A stretch of DNA of 17,868 bases from CAZTWC01 sp964617105 [NCBI: uncultured Myxococcia bacterium] (GTDB taxonomy: Bacteria; CAZTWC01). Location: assembly GCA_964617105.1 (NCBI GenBank), contig CAZTWC010000051.1, positions 1-17,868 of the forward strand, given 5' to 3'. The notes below the pieces were generated by a model. The model was not told the DNA's origin and made no database searches. It was given only the letters and a program-made list of their open reading frames with translations. Within the stretch, counting starts at the first letter, position 1, and each line of letters begins with the position of its first letter. The translations under genes were made by a program, and so were the position numbers. Below, one piece after another: positions 5,728-12,074 of this stretch.

Positions 5728-8505
5728 ATGAATCCAGCTTTAGTTAACATCATCATAAGTTTTATCGTAATTATTATTGTAACCAATTCGGTTATAGTAA
5801 TTACCCTATGGCTGCGGGAAAAGGGAAAGATCACCAGTTTATCCAAACTGTTCTCTTTTACAAAGAAAGCCAAAAAAGATGAGGATGAGGATGAGGATGA
5901 TGACGAAGAAAGTGAGATGGAGGAGATTGACATCTCCCAGGTGGATGAAGAAACCCTGCAAAAACTTCAGAAAACCATAGAAAAGTTAAAAAATGAACTG
6001 CAACAAAAAAATAATAAAATAAAAACGTTAAAAAATGAAGTTGAAACCTTGCAAACACAGGTGGATAGCAGCAAACAAAAAGATAATCAGGAAGAGGAAG
6101 ACCTAACCGAAGAAGATTTGAAACGGCTTAAGGGTTTACATGGTGAGGAAGAGGAAATTGATGGGGAGGAGGAAGAGAGTGATAGCGCTGATATTAGCCA
6201 GGAGATTAAAGCCAAAGATAACCGAATCAAGGAGTTGGAAGATACCATAGATCAGTTAGAGAAAAAATTAGCCGAAAAGGAAGAAGATGCCGATGACCAG
6301 GACGACCTGGACCTGGGAGATGAAGATACTACAAAAGATAGCGAAGAGGATTCATCCCAACTGGAGGAGTTGCGCCAGGAGTTAAAGCAGCTGAAAGAGG
6401 AAAATGAGAAGTTTCAAAATGAATACGTTCCCAAATCCAACCAGGAGGAGATGGAAAAGGAATTAGAGATAAAATCTGAAGAGATAGATATGCTCCAGGA
6501 TCAACTGGACTCTGTGCAGGAAAAACTGGACGCCTTGACAGAAGAAGAAGAGCGGATAGACAATGGGAGCGAGAAAGAGGATACCGCCCCAGAAGAGAAA
6601 GAGGAAGCCAGCCAGGCCAAGTTGGAGGCCATGGACAATGAGTTGCAAGGTTTGAAAGAAAAATTGGAGAATGCAGAAGATGAAAAAAATATGCTGCAGA
6701 TGTGGTTGGATGAACAAAATACAGAGGTGGAAAAAAACCAGAAAAAAATGAAGGAGATGGAAAATCTATTAATAGAGCAGCAACAAATTGCCGAGGAAAG
6801 TGAAACAGATAAAGAAACCACCGATCAGCCAGAAATTGGAAGCGGTGTTGATCAAGAGGCTATGCAGTCTCATAACCAGCAATTGCGGGAACGAATTAGT
6901 GATATAGAAAATTTAAACGATTCTTTGCGCAAAGAGTTGGAAGAGAGCCGGCAAAAATGGATGGCGGAGAGCGAAGCAATACTGAATGAAAGCAAAGAAA
7001 CCCAGGCCTCGTTGCTTTTAGAACATTTTAAAAAACAAACCATGGCTATCGAATCGGCCCTGCAATATAATCTTAAAGATCTACAGGAAAAATTGAACCG
7101 CCGGGAAATAGAGGTAGAGCATGCCGAGAAAAAATACACCAACCTGCTGCAGGAAAAACTAGACGAAACCGAACTTAAGGAGATGATGTCCAAGGAGGCG
7201 GATTTACTTAATAACCGCCTGGATGAAATAAAAGAGGAAAATCAGCAACTGGCCAATAAAAACCAGGGGTTAATTGATGAGTTGCGAGAACTCTCTTTTA
7301 GCGGCGAAGGCGGCGAGGAAGTAGAGCGACTGAGGCGTCAATTGGCCAACCGGGAAAAAGTTATCCGGGATATGGATATACAGATAGAGCGAATAAAAGA
7401 GATGGCCAAAACTCCGGAAATGAAAGAGCAGTTGCTCAAGGAGATCTCCAGCCTTTCCCAACAAATAGAAACCGCCAAAGAGCAGGAGAGTCTTTCCGCA
7501 GATCTAATTACCGAAGATCTGCCGCCAATAGATGAATCGATGATCGACCCGGAACAAAAGGATCTTTCAGCCGATATAAAAGAGAAACTGGAAGCCGCAG
7601 AGGAGGAAAGAGATTTTATCCAGGAGGAATACAAGAACCTCTACAACTCCACTGAGCGTAGTAATGCCATTATAAACAAAGAGTTAGATGATGCCAAAGC
7701 GGACAATCAGGAGTTGAAGAGCAAATTTACGGAACTGGAAGATGCCAATAAAAAAGCAGAGACGGAAATTGAATCGTTAGGCAAGGAGTTGGATGAAGCG
7801 GCAGAAGAGTACCAACGGCTCTATGAAAATATCGATGCCGTTCAAAATATTGAGGATCACAACCGTCTGAAAGAAGAAAATAAAGAACTAAAAGAGAAGT
7901 TTACCTCCCTGGAAAAAGAGATGGATTCCTTTAGCGATGAGTACGCAAGATTGTTCGAAAACTCTATGAAGCAGGAGGATATTGATGATTCGGTACAGCG
8001 GCTAAAAGAGGAAAATACCCAGTTGAGCGACAAAATTACCAACCTGGAAGACAAGTTAAATGCCAAGGATAAAGAGTTAGAAGATTTTGCCGAAGAGTAC
8101 GAGCGGATGTTTGTTAATCAACAGGAGATGATGGCCGCGGCAGCCGCGGCAGCCGCACCAGGTGAGCAGGATAAAAATACCGGCCAATTGCAAAAAGAGA
8201 TTGACAAATTGACCAAGGAAAACCATAGCATGGAAATCGCTCTGACCAAGACCCACAAGGAGATAGATTCTTTTGTCCAGGAATTTGAACGGCTCTCTGA
8301 AAATGCCTCCTCCTTTGAACAGGAGCAAACCATTATCAAGATGGAAAAGAATAATCAGTCCCTGACTACAGAAAACCAAAAGCTCAATCAACAAATAACA
8401 GAGATGCAAGATGAATTTGATATGATGAACGAAACTCTGACTGAATTGAATAAAGATTATATGGGACTTTTACAAAAACAGAATAAGGGGACTAAGTCGA
8501 ATTAA
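5728..8505 (+). CDS. Membrane-anchored acidic giant coiled-coil protein
   Basis: I do not recognise a named family. The 925-residue protein begins with one strongly hydrophobic segment (about residues 5-29), then a basic stretch (REKGK...FTKKAKK). By the positive-inside rule this places the rest in the cytoplasm (inference). Residues 51-61 are an unbroken Asp/Glu run. From about residue 70 to the end it is almost entirely heptad-like coiled coil, very rich in Glu, Lys and Gln, with acidic breaks near residues 130-160 and 185-215 that look disordered. The C-terminal third carries a degenerate repeat around a Tyr/Phe (see the repeat entry), interrupted by an eight-alanine run. The start is the first ATG in the frame, but the nearest ribosome site (GGGAGGG, 5707-5713) is 14 nt upstream, longer than usual. 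Plausible roles are scaffold, filament or spacer attached to the inner membrane; no enzymatic motif is visible. Confidence 0.85.
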   Translation: MNPALVNIIISFIVIIIVTNSVIVITLWLREKGKITSLSKLFSFTKKAKKDEDEDEDDDEESEMEEIDISQVDEETLQKLQKTIEKLKNELQQKNNKIKTLKNEVETLQTQVDSSKQKDNQEEEDLTEEDLKRLKGLHGEEEEIDGEEEESDSADISQEIKAKDNRIKELEDTIDQLEKKLAEKEEDADDQDDLDLGDEDTTKDSEEDSSQLEELRQELKQLKEENEKFQNEYVPKSNQEEMEKELEIKSEEIDMLQDQLDSVQEKLDALTEEEERIDNGSEKEDTAPEEKEEASQAKLEAMDNELQGLKEKLENAEDEKNMLQMWLDEQNTEVEKNQKKMKEMENLLIEQQQIAEESETDKETTDQPEIGSGVDQEAMQSHNQQLRERISDIENLNDSLRKELEESRQKWMAESEAILNESKETQASLLLEHFKKQTMAIESALQYNLKDLQEKLNRREIEVEHAEKKYTNLLQEKLDETELKEMMSKEADLLNNRLDEIKEENQQLANKNQGLIDELRELSFSGEGGEEVERLRRQLANREKVIRDMDIQIERIKEMAKTPEMKEQLLKEISSLSQQIETAKEQESLSADLITEDLPPIDESMIDPEQKDLSADIKEKLEAAEEERDFIQEEYKNLYNSTERSNAIINKELDDAKADNQELKSKFTELEDANKKAETEIESLGKELDEAAEEYQRLYENIDAVQNIEDHNRLKEENKELKEKFTSLEKEMDSFSDEYARLFENSMKQEDIDDSVQRLKEENTQLSDKITNLEDKLNAKDKELEDFAEEYERMFVNQQEMMAAAAAAAAPGEQDKNTGQLQKEIDKLTKENHSMEIALTKTHKEIDSFVQEFERLSENASSFEQEQTIIKMEKNNQSLTTENQKLNQQITEMQDEFDMMNETLTELNKDYMGLLQKQNKGTKSN
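5878..5910 (+). repeat. GATGAG hexamer repeat coding an acidic run
   Basis: Three tandem copies of GATGAG (5878-5895) are followed by further Asp/Glu codons, giving an uninterrupted acidic run at residues 51-61 of the coiled-coil protein, immediately after a Lys-rich juxtamembrane segment. The unit is in frame, so slippage would change the number of acidic residues without breaking the gene. Confidence 0.8.
7603..8475 (+). repeat. Six degenerate protein repeats around an aromatic residue
   Basis: Six related segments occur in the C-terminal third of the coiled-coil protein. They are centred on Tyr635 (EEYKNLYN), Tyr695 (EEYQRLYEN), Tyr739 (DEYARLFEN), Tyr791 (EEYERMFVN), Phe853 (QEFERLSEN) and Tyr911 (KDYMGLLQ). 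Consensus is roughly E-x-D-x-F-x-x-E-Y-x-R-L-x-E-N, preceded in most copies by a heptad block of the type L-K-E-E-N-x-x-L. Spacings are 60, 44, 52, 62 and 58 residues, so the repeats are irregular and old rather than recent tandem duplications. The last copy is the weakest. Confidence 0.7.
8134..8157 (+). repeat. 9-bp tandem repeat coding eight alanines
   Basis: The unit GCCGCGGCA occurs twice in full and once in part (8134-8142, 8143-8151, 8152-8157), encoding Ala803-Ala810, then Pro-Gly. The stretch is much richer in GC than its surroundings and lies between the fourth and fifth protein repeats. It probably acts as a helical linker or hinge, and as an in-frame slippage site. Confidence 0.8.
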
Positions 8506-8535
8506 TTACCCCATTCAGCCCCTTTATTATGGTCA

Positions 8536-8561
8536 TGTCAAGTGACTGATGTTGCTTGACA
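8536..8561 (+). other. Stem-loop upstream of rph
   Basis: TGTCAAG (8536-8542) and CTTGACA (8555-8561) are perfect inverted repeats. Adding two G-U pairs and two more Watson-Crick pairs gives an 11-bp stem with the 4-nt loop TGAT. It lies in the 86-nt gap between the coiled-coil gene stop and rph and ends 16 nt before the rph ribosome site. No T-run follows, so it is not a typical terminator. The right arm contains TTGACA, a perfect -35 hexamer, but no -10 hexamer stands at 16-18 nt from it. It could be an operator, an mRNA processing site, or a remnant of a small repeat. Confidence 0.5.
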
Positions 8562-8577
8562 GGGCACTATGTTATAT

Positions 8578-8582
8578 GGAGG
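8578..8582 (+). promoter_or_regulatory. Ribosome binding site deciding the rph start
   Basis: GGAGG lies 9 nt before the ATG at 8592. The frame is open further upstream to a TTG at 8556, but that would place this site inside the gene and add 12 residues absent from RNase PH proteins, which begin MRSDGR or similar. Confidence 0.8.
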
Positions 8583-8591
8583 TACATAGTT

Positions 8592-9311
8592 ATGCGAAGT
8601 GATGGTAGAGATTATAACCAGATCAGAGAGGTAGAGATTATTCCCGATTTTTTAAGTTACCCTTTAGGTTCGGTTTTGATTGGCATGGGAAACACCAAAG
8701 TGCTTTGCAGCGCCAGCATGGATGAGAAGGTGCCCTCATGGATGGAGGGGCAGGAGAGGGGATGGGTCACCGCTGAGTACAGCATGCTGCCGGCCTCTAA
8801 CCGCAACAGTCGCAGCGCCCGGGAATCCAGCCGGGGCAAAGTTGGAGGGCGGACCCATGAAATTCAGAGGCTGATAGGGCGCTCGCTCCGGGGGTCGGTG
8901 GACCTGAAAGATATAGCGGGAAAAACTTTTTGGATCGATTGTGATGTTTTGCAGGCTGATGGCGGCACCAGGACCGCCTCTATTACCGGTGGTTACATTG
9001 CCCTGCTTTTAGCCTTCAACCGCTTGAAAGAGATGGGAAAACTGGAAAAAATACCCTTTATACATTCCCTGGCCTCTATCAGCGCCGGGATGGTAGAGGG
9101 AAAACCACTTTTGGACCTCAATTATCACGAAGATTCTCAGGCTGATGTGGATATGAATTTTGTCATCACCGGCCAGGGACAACTGATCGAAGTCCAGGGT
9201 ACTGCCGAGGGCCAGTGTTTCAGTAAAACCGAGATGGATCAAATGTTTGAACTGGCTCTCCAGGGGACCAATAGACTGTTGGCGATTATTGAGGAGTTGA
9301 GAATTGGGTGA
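8592..9311 (+). CDS. rph: Ribonuclease PH
   Basis: RNase PH trims tRNA 3' ends by phosphorolysis and forms a hexameric ring. With the ATG at 8592 the protein is 239 residues, the normal length, and starts MRSDGRDYNQIR as the family does. Visible motifs are GNTKVLCSAS, WVTAEYSMLP with the following Arg-rich segment, GGRTHEIQRLIGRSLR (phosphate-site Arg87), DVLQADGGTRTASITG (120-133), and DLNYHEDSQADVDMN near residues 175-189 with metal-site aspartates. All key residues are present. rdgB starts only 6 nt after its stop; the rph-rdgB pairing is common in bacteria. It may be transcribed with the upstream coiled-coil gene or from a promoter in the 86-nt gap that I could not identify. Confidence 0.97.
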   Translation: MRSDGRDYNQIREVEIIPDFLSYPLGSVLIGMGNTKVLCSASMDEKVPSWMEGQERGWVTAEYSMLPASNRNSRSARESSRGKVGGRTHEIQRLIGRSLRGSVDLKDIAGKTFWIDCDVLQADGGTRTASITGGYIALLLAFNRLKEMGKLEKIPFIHSLASISAGMVEGKPLLDLNYHEDSQADVDMNFVITGQGQLIEVQGTAEGQCFSKTEMDQMFELALQGTNRLLAIIEELRIG

Positions 9312-9317
9312 GTCTTT

Positions 9318-9929
9318 ATGAATAAAAAAATTATTGTGGCTACCTCTAATCCGGGAAAAGTAAGAGAGTATAATAAAATGCTGCACCATTTTGGCTTTGA
9401 AGTGCTCTCTCTTAAAGATTTTCCCGATTTTCCCGAAATAGATGAGACCGGTGAGACTTTTTCGGCTAACGCCGACCTAAAAGCATTTGGCACTTTCAGG
9501 CATTTCAACCTGCCCGCTCTGGGCGATGACTCAGGATTAGAGGTCTTTGCTCTAGGAGGCCGGCCTGGAGTCTATTCTGCCCGTTATGGAAAAGCGGGTA
9601 GTTCAGATAAGGATAAATGCCTTCAACTTCTTAAAGAGATGGACAAAATTTCAGAATCGGAAAGAGAGGCTAGATTTGTCTGCCACCTGACCCTGGTTTT
9701 AAGCGAGCAAGAAGTGGTAAGAGTCTGGGGAGAATGCCGGGGACGAATATACCATGAGTTGAAAGGAGAAAATGGTTTCGGTTTTGATCCAATTTTCTAT
9801 TTGCCTGAACGTAACTGTACCATGGCCCAACTGGATGCTGAAGTAAAAAACAGTATCAGCCATCGGGGACGGGCATTACAGCAATTAAAAGAGGAGTTGG
9901 CTAACCTTCTCAAGAGAAGCCTTGCCTAA
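9318..9929 (+). CDS. rdgB: Non-canonical purine NTP pyrophosphatase (RdgB/HAM1)
   Basis: This 203-residue house-cleaning enzyme hydrolyses ITP, dITP and XTP to the monophosphates and so keeps deaminated purines out of nucleic acids. Family motifs appear in order: IIVATSNPGKVREY at the N-terminus, ETGETFSANA (43-52), GDDSGLEV (69-76), GGRPGVYSARY (80-90), GFGFDPIFY (153-161) and SHRGRA (181-186). Nothing looks missing. The ribosome site is weak (GGGTGA overlapping the rph stop), so translation probably depends on coupling to rph. It is the last gene of the plus-strand run, and its final 45 bp overlap the 3' end of a convergent gene, with no clear terminator between them. Confidence 0.96.
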   Translation: MNKKIIVATSNPGKVREYNKMLHHFGFEVLSLKDFPDFPEIDETGETFSANADLKAFGTFRHFNLPALGDDSGLEVFALGGRPGVYSARYGKAGSSDKDKCLQLLKEMDKISESEREARFVCHLTLVLSEQEVVRVWGECRGRIYHELKGENGFGFDPIFYLPERNCTMAQLDAEVKNSISHRGRALQQLKEELANLLKRSLA

Positions 9930-10196
9930 TTGGTTTGCATCATCACCGTCAAAAGTGGCTAATTCTTCAAACAGAATATCTTCTATAGTATCAGAAAATA
10001 GACGCAGAACCTTGCCTATTGGTTCAAAATCAGGATGGGCACGGGGTAGATCCAAAAAATACATTTGCCTTTCCGCTGTCTTGATTAGAGCAATTTTGAC
10101 ATAATCCAACTTTTCGTAATGTTCAATCAGAGGTTGCAACTCCCACAATATCTTTTGGGCTATGTCTTGAGTATATTTTTTAAAATTCTCTTCCAT
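9885..10196 (-). CDS. Small helical protein of unknown function, coupled to efp
   Basis: I do not recognise this 103-residue protein. It is predominantly helical by eye, mildly acidic at the C-terminus, and has no signal peptide or membrane segment. Recognisable features are an N-terminal amphipathic helix, a central stretch with YFLDLPRAHPDFEPIGKVL, and an acidic tail (FEELATFDGDD). Its ATG overlaps the efp stop (TGATG, 1 nt shared), and there is no good ribosome site of its own, so it is likely translated by ribosomes finishing efp. Its 3' end overlaps rdgB on the other strand. The coupling and coherent composition argue that it is real; shadow status is possible only for the last 15 codons. 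A link to EF-P or to translation would be a guess from position. Confidence 0.7.
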   Translation of the reverse strand: MEENFKKYTQDIAQKILWELQPLIEHYEKLDYVKIALIKTAERQMYFLDLPRAHPDFEPIGKVLRLFSDTIEDILFEELATFDGDDANQLGKASLEKVSQLLF

Positions 10197-10753
10197 CAGG
10201 CTCTTTCTGCGTATTGACAGGTGCGGGTGTCCACCTTTATTTTTTCACCTTCATTTAAAAAGAGCGGTACCTGTACCACTACTCCGGTGACTAATTTAGC
10301 CGGTTTGGTGCCTCCAGCGGCGGTATCACCTTTAACTCCCGGCTCAGTTTCTGCTATCTCCAACACCACAAAATTCGGTACCTCCACAGTAAGGGGGACG
10401 TTGTTGTGAAACAGAACATTGGTGCTTATATTGTCGGGCAGAAAATTTTTAGTACTTCCCAGAATTTCGGTGGAGATGCCTATTTGCTCATAGGTCTGTT
10501 GATCCATAAAATAATAATTATCGCCATCGTTGTAGAGATATTCCATCTCCTTCTCTTCCATATCAGGCCGGTCAACCTTGTCTCCGGAACGAAAGGTCTT
10601 GTCCAGCACATTGCCGGTGGACAAACTTTTAATCTTGGTTCTTACAAAGGCACCGCCCTTGCCAGGTTTGACGTGCTGGAAATCAGTAATAATAAAAGGC
10701 TCTCCCCCTATTTCGATCTTAAGTCCTTTTCTAAAATCGGTGGTAGAATACAT
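10196..10753 (-). CDS. efp: Translation elongation factor P
   Basis: EF-P enters the ribosomal E site and relieves stalling at polyproline motifs. The protein is 185 residues, three beta-barrel domains, with the family start MYSTTDFRKGLKIEI and end KIKVDTRTCQYAERA. The tip loop of domain I reads VKPGKGGAF, placing the modifiable residue Lys32 at the position of Escherichia coli Lys34. A lysine here fits the EpmAB lysylation route or the unmodified/aminopentanol-type lysine of other lineages; no modification gene is in the window. GGGAGGA precedes the ATG by 6 nt. It follows aroQ after 36 nt on the same strand, an arrangement seen in many bacteria, and its stop overlaps the start of the next small gene. 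Confidence 0.97.
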   Translation of the reverse strand: MYSTTDFRKGLKIEIGGEPFIITDFQHVKPGKGGAFVRTKIKSLSTGNVLDKTFRSGDKVDRPDMEEKEMEYLYNDGDNYYFMDQQTYEQIGISTEILGSTKNFLPDNISTNVLFHNNVPLTVEVPNFVVLEIAETEPGVKGDTAAGGTKPAKLVTGVVVQVPLFLNEGEKIKVDTRTCQYAERA

Positions 10754-10789
10754 ATCAATCCTCCCATAACGGTTGTAGTGTAATCATAT

Positions 10790-11215
10790 CTAAATAATAG
10801 CATCCAGAGCATATAGATAACCCCGGTATCCCAGGCCGCTGATTTGTCCTCTGGCCAAAGGCGCAATCAATGATTGGTGCCGAAAACTCTCCCGGCTATA
10901 AATATTGGAGAGATGAACCTCGATGATGGGGCAGGTCAAAACCGCCAAAGCATCCTGTAAAGAGTAACTGTAATGGGTTAAGGCACCGGGATTGATGATA
11001 AGTCCAGCGGTCTTCTCCTTTATCTGGTGGATATAATCAATGATTCGTCCCTCTCCATTGGACTGAAACGCTTTAATTTTAAAGCCTTTTTCTGCCGCCT
11101 TTTCCTCCAACTTAGCAATAATATCTGCCAGAGTCATTGAACCGTATATTTCCGGTTCCCGCTCCCCTAAAAGATTCAGGTTGGGACCATTGATAACGGT
11201 AATTACATTTTTCAT
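10790..11215 (-). CDS. aroQ: 3-dehydroquinate dehydratase, type II
   Basis: This 141-residue enzyme catalyses the third step of the shikimate pathway (3-dehydroquinate to 3-dehydroshikimate) and forms a dodecamer. Motifs: INGPNLNLLGEREPEIYG at the N-terminus with the catalytic Tyr24 and the flexible-loop Arg19, FQSNGEGRIIDYIHQ (50-64), INPGALTHYSYSLQDAL with His81, and EVHLSNIYSRESFRHQS with the catalytic His101. Length and residues are typical of an active type II enzyme. Its ATG overlaps the stop of the upstream sirtuin gene by 4 nt (ATGA), and efp follows after 36 nt. Confidence 0.97.
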   Translation of the reverse strand: MKNVITVINGPNLNLLGEREPEIYGSMTLADIIAKLEEKAAEKGFKIKAFQSNGEGRIIDYIHQIKEKTAGLIINPGALTHYSYSLQDALAVLTCPIIEVHLSNIYSRESFRHQSLIAPLARGQISGLGYRGYLYALDAII

Positions 11216-12057
11216 TTTTCACCTTTCTCGGAAACCGGCTCTATATTTTCCATCAGCAGAGGTAATATTGTCCCGGCTTTGCCCATTAAACTACAGGTGG
11301 AAATGCTGGTAAAAGGGGTAAACTCGCGGTTGACTTCAATAATATCCGCTCCCCTCTCCTTGGCAATGGCAGGAAAAGAGGCTGCCGGGTATACCTGAGC
11401 CGAAGTACCCACAATAATCAACAGATCACACTCTTGCAGGCAACGCTGACTTTTAGTAATGGGCTCCTGGGGCAGTTGCTCACCAAACAAAACTATAGAG
11501 GGGCGCAAGTTACCGCCACAATGAGAACACAAAGGCACCGTCTCTAATAACTTATGTGAATTACCCGATAAATTCAACTCTTTTATCTTCTCGAAAATTT
11601 CCATCAACTGTTGGCGGACAATAGTTTGCTGGGCAGAACACTGTAAGCAGTAGAACTGCACCAGATTGCCGTGCAGACAGATCACCTGGCGGTTTCCAGC
11701 ATCCTGGTGTAAATTATCCACATTCTGGCTAATCACCGCCTTTAATTTGCCCATCTTCTCCAACTGAGCCAAAGCCAGGTGGGCCGGGTTGGGCTTGGCG
11801 GAAAATATCACCTGAATGGTGTCCAATAAAAATTGACACAATCTGGCCGGGTCTTGCTTAAATATGGCGGCAATCCCCTGGGGTTCGGCAAATATCTCCA
11901 TAGGGTAACGAGACCACAGTCCCTTGTTGCCTCGAAAGGTAGGGATACCGCTTTCAGCTGAAATACCGGCTCCGGTAAAAGCCACAATATTCCTGGCTTC
12001 TTTTATCAGTTTTCTGCCCCGGCATAGTTTATCGCTAGTTTCATTTGTTTCTGTCAT
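11212..12057 (-). CDS. cobB: Sir2-family NAD-dependent protein deacylase
   Basis: Sirtuins remove acyl groups from lysines using NAD+. The 281-residue protein shows the NAD-binding motifs GAGISAESGIPTFRG (29-43) and SQNVDNLHQDAGN (110-122), the catalytic His129 in LHGN, two zinc pairs Cys137/Cys140 and Cys177/Cys180, GTSAQVYPAA (217-226) and the EVNRE strand. About 36 residues separate the two Cys pairs, longer than in short bacterial sirtuins, and the insert is helical. Whether it prefers acetyl or longer acyl groups cannot be read with confidence. It overlaps aroQ by 4 nt and follows the transporter gene by 17 nt, with GAGAGG before its ATG. The symbol is used in the broad family sense. Confidence 0.93.
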   Translation of the reverse strand: MTETNETSDKLCRGRKLIKEARNIVAFTGAGISAESGIPTFRGNKGLWSRYPMEIFAEPQGIAAIFKQDPARLCQFLLDTIQVIFSAKPNPAHLALAQLEKMGKLKAVISQNVDNLHQDAGNRQVICLHGNLVQFYCLQCSAQQTIVRQQLMEIFEKIKELNLSGNSHKLLETVPLCSHCGGNLRPSIVLFGEQLPQEPITKSQRCLQECDLLIIVGTSAQVYPAASFPAIAKERGADIIEVNREFTPFTSISTCSLMGKAGTILPLLMENIEPVSEKGEK

Positions 12058-12074
12058 TTATACCTCTCACAAAA

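Noticed and set aside
6501-7193. Ser/Phe-rich minus-strand open frames opposite the coiled-coil gene
   Set aside because: They are the expected antisense of Glu/Lys-rich codons (GAA, GAG, AAA) and have no independent support.
5728-8505. Magnetosome or other organelle-associated coiled-coil assignment
   Set aside because: Large coiled-coil proteins occur in such clusters, but no marker gene of a magnetosome or microcompartment is in the window, so the assignment would be unsupported.
8482-8530. Possible terminator after the coiled-coil gene (AAGGGG pairing with CCCCTT)
   Set aside because: The arms are about 25-30 nt apart, need a bulge, and one lies within the coding sequence; the fold is weak and there is no T-run.
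8556-8588. Sigma-70 promoter using TTGACA at 8556-8561
   Set aside because: No acceptable -10 hexamer stands 16-18 nt downstream; TATATG and TACATA are at wrong distances, and the hexamer is explained as an arm of the palindrome.
8556-8591. N-terminal extension of RNase PH starting at TTG 8556
   Set aside because: The ribosome site GGAGG would fall inside the gene, and the 12 extra residues do not belong to the family; the ATG at 8592 gives the normal 239-residue protein.
10406-10783. Plus-strand open frame opposite efp
   Set aside because: It lies antisense to a fully conserved efp gene and shows no recognisable protein pattern or ribosome site.
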